From NCBI GenBank assembly GCA_022446965.1, contig JAKVBV010000020.1, forward strand, positions 1 through 43,115: a DNA stretch of 43,115 nt. Reading direction: 5' to 3'. Every line of letters begins with the position of its first letter. Position 1 is the first letter of the stretch. This document shows, one piece after another, positions 26,777 to 35,335 of the stretch. This DNA comes from Phycisphaerales bacterium. Its GTDB lineage: Bacteria; Planctomycetota; Phycisphaerae; Phycisphaerales; SM1A02. The position numbers and the translations under genes are program-made. The notes under the pieces are model-generated. The model did no database searches and had not been told where the DNA came from. It was given only the letters and a program-made list of their open reading frames with translations.

Positions 26777-27514
26777 ATGGCCGACATTGACGGCGTGAAG
26801 ACACCCGACGCGAACCTGCAACAGCACTACTTCACACGCACTCGTACACCGTGGGTGATGTTTCTCGCGTTGCTGCCGGTCATCGTGCTGGTGGAATTGG
26901 GCTTTGCGTTGAGCCCCGATGCCGACGCCGCCGGCGTGCTCGCCCGCATTCAACTGCAGGACTTTCTCCGCTTCTTCACGCTTGCCCCGATCGTGGTGGT
27001 GCATGCGCTAGGCGCCCTGGTCGGCCTGGTCCTCATCATTCAACACCTGCTCGAACAGGGCTCATGGCGTGTGCGCGTGTGGGATGTGCCGCTGCTGTGG
27101 CTTGAAGGCTGCATTGCTGCAGTACCGCTGCTCGTGTTGGGGGCGGCTGTGCTTCCAGACACCACGCCACTGGTGGCCGGGCCGCCGTGGGCACCTGTGT
27201 CGCTATTCGAAGCGGTTCTCATCGGTGCCACGGCGGCCTTGTCGGAAGAGCTGATCTTCCGCATGGGTGGCATGTCATTGGTGCACTGGCTGTTCGTTGA
27301 CGTGTGCAAGGGCAAGGCGGCCCACGGCAGCGTGCTGGCGGTGGTCGTCACCGCGGTAGCGTTCATGCTGTATCACGACCCCGGGGCGATGTCAGCCCAG
27401 GCGGCATCGTTCATTCTGTTGTCTGGCTTGTATCTGGGCACCTTGTTCGTGCAACGCGGATTCGCGTGCGCGGTGTTGGCCCACTGTGCCTACGACGTCA
27501 TTGCCTTGTCATGA
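26777..27514 (+). CDS. CPBP-family intramembrane glutamic protease
   Basis: A 245-residue polytopic membrane protein with about seven hydrophobic helices. All conserved CPBP (Abi) motifs are present: SEELIFR (Glu157, Glu158, Arg162), a helix ending in FMLYH (His200), and AHCAYD (His236, Asp240). In characterised relatives (Rce1) these form the glutamate-based active site that cleaves within the membrane. Bacterial substrates are mostly unknown; some members give bacteriocin self-immunity. The start at 26777 has no obvious ribosome-binding site. It abuts the convergent Gfo/Idh gene: the two stops share TGATCA. Confidence 0.8.
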   Translation: MADIDGVKTPDANLQQHYFTRTRTPWVMFLALLPVIVLVELGFALSPDADAAGVLARIQLQDFLRFFTLAPIVVVHALGALVGLVLIIQHLLEQGSWRVRVWDVPLLWLEGCIAAVPLLVLGAAVLPDTTPLVAGPPWAPVSLFEAVLIGATAALSEELIFRMGGMSLVHWLFVDVCKGKAAHGSVLAVVVTAVAFMLYHDPGAMSAQAASFILLSGLYLGTLFVQRGFACAVLAHCAYDVIALS

Positions 27515-28588
27515 TCACGACGAGGCGTCGACTTCGGCGTTGGCGTCGATCGACCGGTACATCGCATCAAGCAGCTGCTGAATGCCGAGCCCTTCGGCGC
27601 CGCTGGGCCCCTTGGCAGTCCGGTCAGCACAGGATGCAGCGAAGCACTCGTGCTCACGCTTGAATGCCGTGCCCCACCCCTCACCTTCGGGGATGGGCAG
27701 TTTGCAGTCGGCCATCTCGCCCCCCACTTCGTTGCCCACGAGCACATGGTCGCCCCAGATGTCAAAGTGCATGGCGGCCTTGGTGCCGAACAGCGTGACG
27801 CCGTCGCTGAGCGTGCCGTCGGGCAAGTGTGAGGCCCAGCTTGCTTCCAACGTGACCGTGGCCCCATTGGCGCACCGAAGCATGGCCGAGGCGCCGTCTT
27901 CCACGTCGAAGGCGCCCGACACATCCGGGGGACCTGCCCACATGTTGGTGAACTTGTACGCCTCCGGCGGCTTGCCGAAGTTGCTCGACCCCGCAGCACT
28001 GACCCGTGCGACCTGAGGTCTGCCCATCAGATGCAGCACCAGGTCGGTGAGATGTGGCCCGAGATCGATGAGCACACCGCCGCCCGAATCAGCCTTGGTC
28101 GTGAACCATCGCCCCAATCCGGGAATGCCACGACGACGCAACATGATCGCCTTGGCGGCGTAGATGTCACCCAGCGTGCCCTTGTCGATCACACGCTTGG
28201 CCAGCTCGGATGTCGCTGCGAATCGACAGACAAACCCCACCTGCAAGATGGCGTTGGTCTTGGCATGCGCGTCGAGCACCTGCTGACACTGGCCGCTGTT
28301 GAGCGCCATGGGCTTTTCGAGCAGCACGTCCTTGCCGGCTTCGAGGGCGTCGATGGCCAGTGGCATGTGCAGTGCGTTGGGGACGGCGACCACCACACGG
28401 GTGATGTCTTCCCGGGCGAGCAATTCCGCGGTGGACCCCACGACCTTGGCATCCCAGGGGGCCGCGGCGGCCTTGGCCTTGTCCAGATCGGGATCACAGA
28501 ACACCGCCACAGGGCACCCCGCATCGGCGGCACCTTGTGCATGTACCTGCCCAATCCCACCAGCACCAATGATGCCCAGTCCACTCAT
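27515..28588 (-). CDS. Gfo/Idh/MocA-family NAD(P)-dependent oxidoreductase
   Basis: A 357-residue oxidoreductase. The N-terminal Rossmann fold opens with GIIGAGGIGQVHAQGA, and the family motif EKP occurs at 91-93 (LLEKPMAL). The C-terminal alpha/beta domain contains GGGVLIDLGPHLTDLVLHLMG, whose His lies where the catalytic His is in sugar dehydrogenases. AAGGAG precedes the ATG by about 10 bases. Substrate is not predictable; planctomycetes carry many paralogues that act on sugars, inositols or sugar nucleotides. It lies 55 bp after the saccharopine-dehydrogenase-like gene and may be co-transcribed. Confidence 0.85.
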   Translation of the reverse strand: MSGLGIIGAGGIGQVHAQGAADAGCPVAVFCDPDLDKAKAAAAPWDAKVVGSTAELLAREDITRVVVAVPNALHMPLAIDALEAGKDVLLEKPMALNSGQCQQVLDAHAKTNAILQVGFVCRFAATSELAKRVIDKGTLGDIYAAKAIMLRRRGIPGLGRWFTTKADSGGGVLIDLGPHLTDLVLHLMGRPQVARVSAAGSSNFGKPPEAYKFTNMWAGPPDVSGAFDVEDGASAMLRCANGATVTLEASWASHLPDGTLSDGVTLFGTKAAMHFDIWGDHVLVGNEVGGEMADCKLPIPEGEGWGTAFKREHECFAASCADRTAKGPSGAEGLGIQQLLDAMYRSIDANAEVDASS

Positions 28589-28643
28589 TGCCCGTGCGCT
28601 CCTTCAGCTGTCAAGGCCTTCGGCCAGTTGCCAGCGGCACACC

Positions 28644-29798
28644 CTAGCAGGCTTGCGAGGTGAACTCATACCGCACACCGCGAGCCTCAAGCGACGCAAG
28701 CAGCCACCGTACGACGTTCGGGTCGGACCCCAGAGTTTCTGGCGCATGCACGCCTGGTGTGGAGATGCGGCCCGACTCCAGTGCTCGCGCCACCAAGGTG
28801 GCGGGCAACGCCGTGGTCCGCGCCATGCTCGACCACCCTGTGACCGGGTCGTACTCGTCGTACAGATCCCATCGCAACCGTGAAGCCACACCATCAATGT
28901 CACCGTGCGCCTCTACACGCATCACGGTGCAGTCTCGATCACCGGGCCTGTATCGCCAGGCATCGAAGAGTTCGCCACAGGTGATCGCCCGACGAGTGGT
29001 CTGCACGCCGTCCACCACGATCGGGGTGTCGTCGAACGCACCGGCATCGCGAAGGGCCTGCAACCGTCTGCACGTGCCTGGCCAGCGAATGGTCTGTTCC
29101 ACCATGTCCGGCACCTCCAGCGTGGATGTCAGTGACCTCAGCCCGTCGGTGTTGAATGCCTCAACCGTGCCCACATGCGGCAGGTGGAGTTGGGCACACC
29201 CGCTCAAGGCAGGCTCGATCACCTCAACACCATCACGCACAAGACGTGCTGGTCGCAGGTACTCCTCGATCACGTCTCCCGGGCTAAATGGCGCGGCGTA
29301 GTTCCAGTCGCCATCCTTCAGGACGGGAATGCCGCCCACGCGAATGGAAATCGACCGACACGGGGACAACATCCGCGCCGCAGCCCCAGCAAGCAGGTGG
29401 CTCATGCCAGGGGCCACGCCACAGTCGAACACCACCGGGACATCCGCGGACACCGCCTGTGCATGGTGCGCACGGGCGTCTTGGGCCATGAATGAGATGT
29501 CGCACATGGGGCGGCCCACACGGACCACCGCCGCCATGGCCTCGAAGCCGAACTGACTGGGCAGCGCTCCCACCACCAGCTCGTGGCCATCGATGAGCGA
29601 TTCCAATGCAACCGTGTCCGTGCAATCCAGCTGGACGACGTCGAGGCGCTCGATCGAGGCCATCTGCCGCCCCACCGCCGGATCACGATCTGCCAGCGTG
29701 ACCCGTCTATCCGGATCTGCGGTGAGATCTTCGGCGATCACGCGACCCACCAATCCGCCCCCCAACACCAAGGTGTGTGCGAGTTGTGAAGGAGTCAT
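28644..29798 (-). CDS. Saccharopine dehydrogenase-like oxidoreductase
   Basis: A 384-residue protein from the ATG at 29798, directly ahead of the Rossmann motif VLGGGLVGRVIAEDL. The open frame continues upstream without family similarity. FDCGVAPGMSHLLAG (about 160) is the conserved catalytic-domain segment of the saccharopine dehydrogenase/lysine 6-dehydrogenase group. The C-terminal domain has WRLPG-like and dimerisation segments (EQTIRWPGTCRRLQALRDAG). The likely reaction is NAD(P)-dependent oxidation or reduction of an amino-acid-derived amine, but the substrate cannot be set. No good ribosome-binding site is visible; a 17-bp palindrome lies 22 bases upstream. Confidence 0.8.
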   Translation of the reverse strand: MTPSQLAHTLVLGGGLVGRVIAEDLTADPDRRVTLADRDPAVGRQMASIERLDVVQLDCTDTVALESLIDGHELVVGALPSQFGFEAMAAVVRVGRPMCDISFMAQDARAHHAQAVSADVPVVFDCGVAPGMSHLLAGAAARMLSPCRSISIRVGGIPVLKDGDWNYAAPFSPGDVIEEYLRPARLVRDGVEVIEPALSGCAQLHLPHVGTVEAFNTDGLRSLTSTLEVPDMVEQTIRWPGTCRRLQALRDAGAFDDTPIVVDGVQTTRRAITCGELFDAWRYRPGDRDCTVMRVEAHGDIDGVASRLRWDLYDEYDPVTGWSSMARTTALPATLVARALESGRISTPGVHAPETLGSDPNVVRWLLASLEARGVRYEFTSQAC

Positions 29799-30090
29799 GC
29801 CAAAAAAATCTGCCTTGAAATGGGGTCTGACCCCATGAGAACCCATGTTCTGATGGAACCGCTCGGGTGTCATGGCTCGAATTAGGAATTGGCGGCACAC
29901 ACGAGGCAGACGGTTCACATAGTTGGAAGAGTCCCGTCTTCTTGGCCTCCATGTGCCTCGATTCGGGGGGGTGTGGGCGGCAGTAAGCCGTCCATCACCG
30001 GTCGTTGCCATGTGCGCAACGGCGACTGCAATCCCATTGCCGGCCCGTGCCCATGACTGTCACGAGCCCGCCAGGAGGTCTTTCGGTCCC
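29799..30090. other. Divergent intergenic region
   Basis: A 292-bp gap between the divergent saccharopine-dehydrogenase-like and sigma-factor genes. It holds the GGGGTC palindrome (29820-29836) with a T-rich tract on the minus strand, and an AGGAGG 12 bases before the sigma-factor start. Open frames crossing it show no protein similarity. No clear promoter pair was seen. Confidence 0.4.
29820..29836. repeat. 17-bp palindrome ATGGGGTC-T-GACCCCAT
   Basis: A perfect inverted repeat with 8-base arms around a single central base, 22 bases upstream of the start at 29798. Read on the minus strand it contains TGGGGTCAGACCCCA and is followed by an A/T-rich stretch with seven T. I recall this GGGGTCAGACCCC core as a motif repeated in many bacterial genomes. 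It could be a mobile-element scar, an operator or an attenuator. Confidence 0.6.
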
Positions 30091-30609
30091 ATGCCAGTTC
30101 CAGCTTCTCGTGCCAACCGTGTCCTGCAGCTCTTTGAGGACTATTACACCCGCGTGTTCTGCTTCGCTCGCAAGTCTCTGCCAGCCGAGCAGGCCGAAGA
30201 CGTCGCGCAGGAAGTCTTCGCCCGGATGCTTCAACTTGAACATCTGGAGCAGATCGACATCTCCATCTCCTATCTGATCAAGACAGCTGACAATCTCATC
30301 AAGCGTCGTTGGAATCGTGGTCAACGCTTCAACCGTTGGGTGGACAGTGTGAAGACCGGTGAACGCCCTGCCCCCCGCATCCAACGGGAAGAACTCGCCC
30401 GTGAAACGCGGGACGATCTGGCATCACGCATGTCACGTCTGACAGATGCGGAACGCGCCACCGTTCGCATGGTGATCTGCGACGGGATGTCCTATCAGGA
30501 GGCTGCCGCCGCCTTGGGCGTGCCCGTGTCCACCATCAACAACTGGAAGTACCGCGGGCTGCAGAAGCTCAAGGAAGAAGCCGGCGACACGCTCGACGCA
30601 GCGCACTGA
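30091..30609 (+). CDS. ECF-type RNA polymerase sigma factor
   Basis: A 172-residue protein with only sigma regions 2 and 4. Region 2 is about 13-80 (YYTRVFCFARKSLPAEQAEDVAQEVFARML, the core-binding and -10-recognition helices). Region 4 is about 115-163 (LTDAERATVRMVICDGMSYQEAAAALGVP, then the recognition helix STINNWKYRGLQKLK). The ATG at 30091 follows AGGAGG at 12 bases, rather wide. No anti-sigma factor is adjacent, so its control is unclear. The next gene starts 24 bp downstream and may be co-transcribed. Confidence 0.85.
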   Translation: MPVPASRANRVLQLFEDYYTRVFCFARKSLPAEQAEDVAQEVFARMLQLEHLEQIDISISYLIKTADNLIKRRWNRGQRFNRWVDSVKTGERPAPRIQREELARETRDDLASRMSRLTDAERATVRMVICDGMSYQEAAAALGVPVSTINNWKYRGLQKLKEEAGDTLDAAH

Positions 30610-30633
30610 CCGCACCATCGCTAGCATCACCGT

Positions 30634-31542
30634 GTGCCAAAGCGAGTCGCCATCACGGGAGCTTCAGGATTCATCGGACGCCACATGTGCGCAGCACTTG
30701 CCAAGCGTGGCGATCAGGTCGTCAAGCTGGTTCGCCGGCCGACCGACGCCCCCGATGAGATCACGTGGATTCCCGGCCAGACGTTCGACGGCACCGACAA
30801 GCTCGAAGGTGTCGATGCCGTCGTGCATCTAGCCGGTGCCAACATCGCCGAAGCTCGATGGACCGACGAACGCATGCGCGTGATTCGCGATTCACGCACC
30901 GCGTCCACCTCGCACTTGGTGGATGCCCTGCACACACTGTCGTCTACGCCGGTGCTTCTACAGATCTCCGCCACCGGCTTCTATGGCAACCGCGGCGACG
31001 ACGTCCTCACCGAACAGGCTGAGCCGGGCGTTGGCGAGCTGGCCACGCTGACGCAGGCCTGGGAACTGGCCGGTGAAGCGTGGGAGACCAAAGGGCGACG
31101 ATGCGTGCTGCGACTGGGCGCTGTGCTCGGCCTGGATGGTGGCATGCTGCAGAAGGTGCTGCCGATCTTCCGCCGAGGTCTCGGCGGTCGTCTGGGCAAC
31201 GGCAAGCAATGGTTCCCCTGGATCACGATCGACGATGTATGCGACGTGTGTCTGTGGCTCATTGATGATGCCACGCATCAAGGCGTGTTCAACTGCGTGG
31301 CGCCACAACAGGTGACCAACGCAATCTTCACGCAAGCGCTCGGTACTGCGGTGAACCGCCCCACGTTCTGCCCGGTCCCCAAGTGGATACTTCGATCGAT
31401 GGTTGGTCCGATGGCCGACGAATTGCTGCTGGGAAGCCAACGTGTCCAGCCCGATCACCTCCTTGAAGCCGGATTCCAATTCAGTGATCCAGCGGTGAAA
31501 TCTGCATTGGCTCGCCTAATGGCCTCTTCCAAGCCGTCCTGA
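30634..31542 (+). CDS. TIGR01777-type NAD-dependent epimerase (SulA/YfcH-like)
   Basis: A 302-residue extended short-chain dehydrogenase, starting at GTG 30634. It has the dinucleotide motif ITGASGFIGRHM, then VVHLAGANIAEARWTDERM, the RDSRTASTSHLVDAL segment, SATGFYGNRGDDVLTE and RLGAVLGLDGGMLQKVLPIF, all diagnostic of the TIGR01777 subgroup. The YxxxK catalytic pair of classical epimerases is not obvious, as is usual here; the reaction of the subgroup is unknown. It ends with the C-terminal ELLLGSQRVQPDHLLEAGF, so it is complete. Confidence 0.88.
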   Translation: MPKRVAITGASGFIGRHMCAALAKRGDQVVKLVRRPTDAPDEITWIPGQTFDGTDKLEGVDAVVHLAGANIAEARWTDERMRVIRDSRTASTSHLVDALHTLSSTPVLLQISATGFYGNRGDDVLTEQAEPGVGELATLTQAWELAGEAWETKGRRCVLRLGAVLGLDGGMLQKVLPIFRRGLGGRLGNGKQWFPWITIDDVCDVCLWLIDDATHQGVFNCVAPQQVTNAIFTQALGTAVNRPTFCPVPKWILRSMVGPMADELLLGSQRVQPDHLLEAGFQFSDPAVKSALARLMASSKPS

Positions 31543-31576
31543 ACCGATTATGCACACCGCATCTTTGCAGGTTGGG

Positions 31577-31602
31577 CCTGATCCCCTATGGTGGAATCAG
31601 GT
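31577..31602 (+). terminator. Possible hairpin terminator after the epimerase gene
   Basis: CCTGAT (31577-31582) pairs with ATCAGG (31596-31601), with further partial pairing inside, 35 bases after the stop at 31542. A T-containing stretch follows at some distance. It could equally be an operator or leader structure for the gene starting at 31645. Confidence 0.35.
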
Positions 31603-31644
31603 TCGTGGGCATTTTGACTTCACGACCTACAGGGAGAGCATTGA

Positions 31645-33957
31645 ATGACTTCGAATCGAACAGCGGTACATCCATCACATCTGATCACCTCGATCCTCGC
31701 ACTGGGGATTGCGAGTACGGGCCTTGCCGACTCAATCACGCTTCTGGATCAGGTCGGCCCCATGGACGGCTCAGCCCTGACCGGCGGCTTGAGCGCGTCG
31801 CAGTACTTTGAGGAGGCCTATACGGCCTACGACATCGCGACCATCGACGACTTCATGAATGACGCCGGAGCGATTGCAACGCAGGTGTCAGGCGCTTTGG
31901 GTGGCTGGAACGGCTACGCCGGCATCGACGGCGTGACCGGCGTGCAGGTGAACTTCTACAACACGCTAATGGAAGCTGGCGAGAACCTCGTAGGCTATGT
32001 GAGTGAAGACTTCGCCGGCACACCAACAGGTGATCCTGAATGGACCCACGACTCGGATCTCCTCACATTCAACGGCAATTGGATCATCAACGGTGACCGA
32101 CAGTCCGTGGCGATCATTCCGGTCAATGAGTTTGCGGCCAATGGCCAGACGGGCATCGTGCAGTCGTCACTTGGCGACGGCATATCGTGGCAGGCCAATC
32201 CCAACGGCGGCTTCGGCTTCGGCCCGTATCAGGAATCGGCCACCAATGCGGCCCTCCGCGTGATGGGCAGCGAAGGCGATCCATGCAACGCCAACCTCCC
32301 CGAAAACTGCACGGCCGACGTGAACGCTGACAACGTAGTCAACGTGGATGACCTTCTGGCCGTCATCAGTACGTTCGGCGATGCTGGCGACGGCACCTAC
32401 CGCCCACTGGGCGACTGTGCCCCACTGCCCAACGGCGACTGTCTCGTGAATGTCGACGACGTTCTGGCCGTCATCAGTGGCTTCGGCGCTGACTGCACGC
32501 CCAGTGGCGCCTGCTGCGCCGGCTTCGACCCCTGCACTGTGCAAACACAGGCTGACTGTGACGCCATAGGTGGTACATACGCCGGTGATGACACCGATTG
32601 CGGTGTGTGCACCTGGGGTGCCTGCTGCGATGCGGCCGGCAACTGTGTGGAAGACAGCGGCGATAACTGCACCGCCTCAGGTGGCGTGTTCAACGACGGC
32701 ATGACCTGCGACGAAGCGAACTGCCAGCCAATCATCGGTGCCTGCTGCGTGGATGCGCAGACCTGCCTTGATGCGGTGGACCCGGTCACCTGCGACGCCT
32801 TCGGTGGCGAGTTCGTGGGCGACGGCTCCACGTGTGCAACCGCACCGTGCGGATGGCCCGGCTGTGACAATGATGACACCGCAGAGGGTATCCCCTGTCA
32901 AGGCGACACCGACGGTGACTTCTATGACGAGAATGGCGGCAACAACTCGGATCCCCCGTCCTTCGGCAACATCGCCGTGGATGAAACGATCTGCGGCACG
33001 ATGTCCACGTTCACGTGCATTGGATGCGGTACGGACGGCACCGACGTGACTTATCGCGACACCGACTGGTACGCCTTCAGCAATGCCGATGGCGGCACGT
33101 ACACCGTCAGCGGTGGCGGCCAGGGGCCACTGGTCATCGCCATCATTCGGTTGTCCACGGGTAGTTTCGAAGGCTACGTGTTCACCGAAACCTACGCCCA
33201 AGACAGCGTCACCGTCACCATCGGTGCCGGCGACGACTATGCGGTGTGGGTGGGCCACGACTGGAACTCCGGAATTGAAGTGCCTTGTGACAGTGGCCTG
33301 AACGAGTACACCGTCAACTTGACGCGTGTCGATGCCCCCGTTGCTGCGTGCTGTATGGGCCTCGAGTGCGTCGGCGACCTGAACCCGACCGACTGCCTAG
33401 CTGAAGGCGGCGAGTACGTGGCTGGCGAATCCTGCGCGACCTACGCCTGTCCTGAGGCCTACGAAGGCTGCACCACGGGCAACGGTCAGGATCCGACGCT
33501 CTCAGGTTGGTGGGCCGGCACGTCCGACACGGGCACCGGGTACATCCGGTACGAAGACATCGCCGCCGACACCGTGTCGAGCGTACGTGTCTGGGGCATC
33601 ACCGCCTTCTACAGCGGTGGCTGGAGCGCCTGTTCAGATACCGAGATGTCGTTCGATGCATCACTGCACGAAGACGACGGCACCGGCTACCCCGGCACCG
33701 TGACGGGCGAACTGATCGGCCATGTGGCCGACCAAGCCCCGCTCGATGTCGATCTGGGCGCCTACACCCTGCACCGATTCGACATGCCGCTGATGGCCAG
33801 TACGCCCAGCCGCTGGCTCAGAGTCACGTCCAATGGCAACAACTGCTGGTTCCTCTGGCTGAGCGCCAGCGCTGATGGCGAGGGTACAAGTCTGCTCGAC
33901 AACAACGGCACGTGGGAAACCGCAGCCCGTGATCTGGCGATCTGCATCTCGCCCTGA
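31645..33957 (+). CDS. Secreted dockerin-like protein with Cys-rich GACC repeats
   Basis: A 770-residue exported protein; signal peptide about 1-29 (ILALGIASTGLADS). Residues 30-210 form a beta-rich domain with no family recognised. Residues 222-284 contain two dockerin-type calcium loops (DVNADNVVNVDDLLAVISTFG and a second copy ending AVISGFG), a hallmark of Phycisphaerae proteins. Four Cys-rich repeats follow (about 288-322, 326-360, 365-402 and 568-602), each starting with (G/A)ACC and containing a GG-aromatic turn and spaced cysteines. Between the third and fourth, residues 440-565 look like a pre-peptidase C-terminal-type beta-sandwich (DTDWYAF). The C-terminal 160 residues form another beta-rich domain. 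GGGAGAG precedes the start. Role unknown; probably cell-surface or extracellular. Confidence 0.8.
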   Translation: MTSNRTAVHPSHLITSILALGIASTGLADSITLLDQVGPMDGSALTGGLSASQYFEEAYTAYDIATIDDFMNDAGAIATQVSGALGGWNGYAGIDGVTGVQVNFYNTLMEAGENLVGYVSEDFAGTPTGDPEWTHDSDLLTFNGNWIINGDRQSVAIIPVNEFAANGQTGIVQSSLGDGISWQANPNGGFGFGPYQESATNAALRVMGSEGDPCNANLPENCTADVNADNVVNVDDLLAVISTFGDAGDGTYRPLGDCAPLPNGDCLVNVDDVLAVISGFGADCTPSGACCAGFDPCTVQTQADCDAIGGTYAGDDTDCGVCTWGACCDAAGNCVEDSGDNCTASGGVFNDGMTCDEANCQPIIGACCVDAQTCLDAVDPVTCDAFGGEFVGDGSTCATAPCGWPGCDNDDTAEGIPCQGDTDGDFYDENGGNNSDPPSFGNIAVDETICGTMSTFTCIGCGTDGTDVTYRDTDWYAFSNADGGTYTVSGGGQGPLVIAIIRLSTGSFEGYVFTETYAQDSVTVTIGAGDDYAVWVGHDWNSGIEVPCDSGLNEYTVNLTRVDAPVAACCMGLECVGDLNPTDCLAEGGEYVAGESCATYACPEAYEGCTTGNGQDPTLSGWWAGTSDTGTGYIRYEDIAADTVSSVRVWGITAFYSGGWSACSDTEMSFDASLHEDDGTGYPGTVTGELIGHVADQAPLDVDLGAYTLHRFDMPLMASTPSRWLRVTSNGNNCWFLWLSASADGEGTSLLDNNGTWETAARDLAICISP

Positions 33958-33983
33958 TCGAGCAGTCGATTCTTGATTCACAC

Positions 33984-34013
33984 AGGGCCCTCGACCATCT
34001 GGTCGGGGGCCTT
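33984..34013. terminator. Bidirectional hairpin terminator
   Basis: A 13-pair stem (33984-33996 with 34001-34013, two G-T wobbles) and loop ATCT lie between two convergent genes, 27 bases after one stop and 5 bases after the other. It can serve both strands. T-richness on the plus side is modest (TTGTCGTTC). Confidence 0.65.
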
Positions 34014-34018
34014 GTCGT

Positions 34019-35335
34019 TCATTCGGACTCCGGTGGAATGGCTCGACCGTGTGGATCGATCGCAGCGTCACCCGTGGCATCCGCGAGCTTCTTGGCGAGC
34101 GCTTCGGTGGTGACATGCTCGAGCCGCTCAGCAGCCGTGTGCAGATGGCTCGCGGGCACGTCCACTGTGGCAGCGAGATAGGTTTCCCACAGACGGTGTG
34201 CACGCACAAGGCCGGCTGCGGCGGCGTGCCCTTCATGGGTGAGTGACCACACACCGTGCTCGACAACTGCTAGCCCGCGACGCGTGAGCGTCGACAACAC
34301 CCGCTGCACACGACGTGGTCCCACGCGAACATCTCGTGCCAGAAGCTGTGGAATCTGATTCGCGGTCTGTTCGACATTGCTTTCTTCCAAGCGATAGATC
34401 AGGCCTAGGGCATCTTCGATCGCCACGTCAAAGACGAGACGCCGAAGCGCCAGTCGGCGTGCGATCACACCTCGACGAGGTGCACACAACAACGCCATGA
34501 CAAACACGACGCCGGACACGAAGGCCATGGCACCACTCGACGAGGTGTCGAATCCCTCGCCCAGAAACAGTTCTGGCACGTGCAGCGCCGCCCAGTGCCC
34601 GGCGATGGCGGTGATGACACCCAAAACCAGCGCAATTCCCACCACCACCGACAATGACCGACTGAGCAGCAGCGCTGTGGCGGCCGGCGCCACGATGAAG
34701 GTCACCGTCATCACGCTACCGACAGCCTCGAAGCAGGCCACGCATGTTGCGGCGGTCAACACCATCACGATCTGATGCATGAGCTCCGGCCGCATGCCCA
34801 GAGTCTGCGCCAAGGCCGGATCAAAGCAGGCGATCCGAAGTTCCTTCCACAGCACGGCAATTGTGACGATCGAACAGGCCAACACAACACAGATGGGGCC
34901 CATCGCTCGAGGCAAGTGCATGCCGAAAATGGCAACCGTGTCTAGCGGGGTGAGTTCCAGTGCGCCGTACAACACGGTGTGCGGATCGATGTTCACGGTG
35001 TCCGCTAGCTGCACCATCAGCACCAATCCCAAGGCGAAGAACACCGTGAATGCCGTGCCCATGGCAGCGCCGCGATCCACATTGGCGATGCGATGGAGCA
35101 CCTGCGTGAGCATCGCCACCAGTATTCCCGCGATCGCGGCGCCAGCGAACATCCACACGCTGTCCCGCGTGCCACTGATGAGAAAACCCACAGCGATACC
35201 CGGCAGCACGGCGTGCGAGATGGCGTCGCCCATGAGCCCCATGCCCCGCACCACGAGAAACACACCCGGCAAGGCGCAGGCCATCGCCGCGACACAGGCC
35301 ACTAGGACCACGAGCGTGTCGTAGTCCAAACTCAT
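34019..35335 (-). CDS. Metal ABC importer permease fused to a C-terminal DtxR/MntR-like sensor module (second permease)
   Basis: 438 residues from the ATG at 35335, which overlaps the upstream permease stop (ATGA). Residues 1-287 are an ABC-3 (Mn/Zn/Fe) permease with about eight helices, including GMGLMGDAISHAVLPGIAVG near the N-terminus and KELRIACFDPALAQTLGM. Residues 300-370 form a winged-helix domain (RRVQRVLSTLTRRGLAVVEH, then WSLTHEGHAAA). Residues 376-435 match the DtxR dimerisation/metal-binding helices: RAHRLWE (His380, Glu384), HTAAERLEH (His399, Glu403, Glu406, His407) and DPHGRAIP. The spacing of these residues equals that of the DtxR ligands. The module should face the cytosol. 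Function inferred: metal-responsive control of transport. Confidence 0.88.
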   Translation of the reverse strand: MSLDYDTLVVLVACVAAMACALPGVFLVVRGMGLMGDAISHAVLPGIAVGFLISGTRDSVWMFAGAAIAGILVAMLTQVLHRIANVDRGAAMGTAFTVFFALGLVLMVQLADTVNIDPHTVLYGALELTPLDTVAIFGMHLPRAMGPICVVLACSIVTIAVLWKELRIACFDPALAQTLGMRPELMHQIVMVLTAATCVACFEAVGSVMTVTFIVAPAATALLLSRSLSVVVGIALVLGVITAIAGHWAALHVPELFLGEGFDTSSSGAMAFVSGVVFVMALLCAPRRGVIARRLALRRLVFDVAIEDALGLIYRLEESNVEQTANQIPQLLARDVRVGPRRVQRVLSTLTRRGLAVVEHGVWSLTHEGHAAAAGLVRAHRLWETYLAATVDVPASHLHTAAERLEHVTTEALAKKLADATGDAAIDPHGRAIPPESE

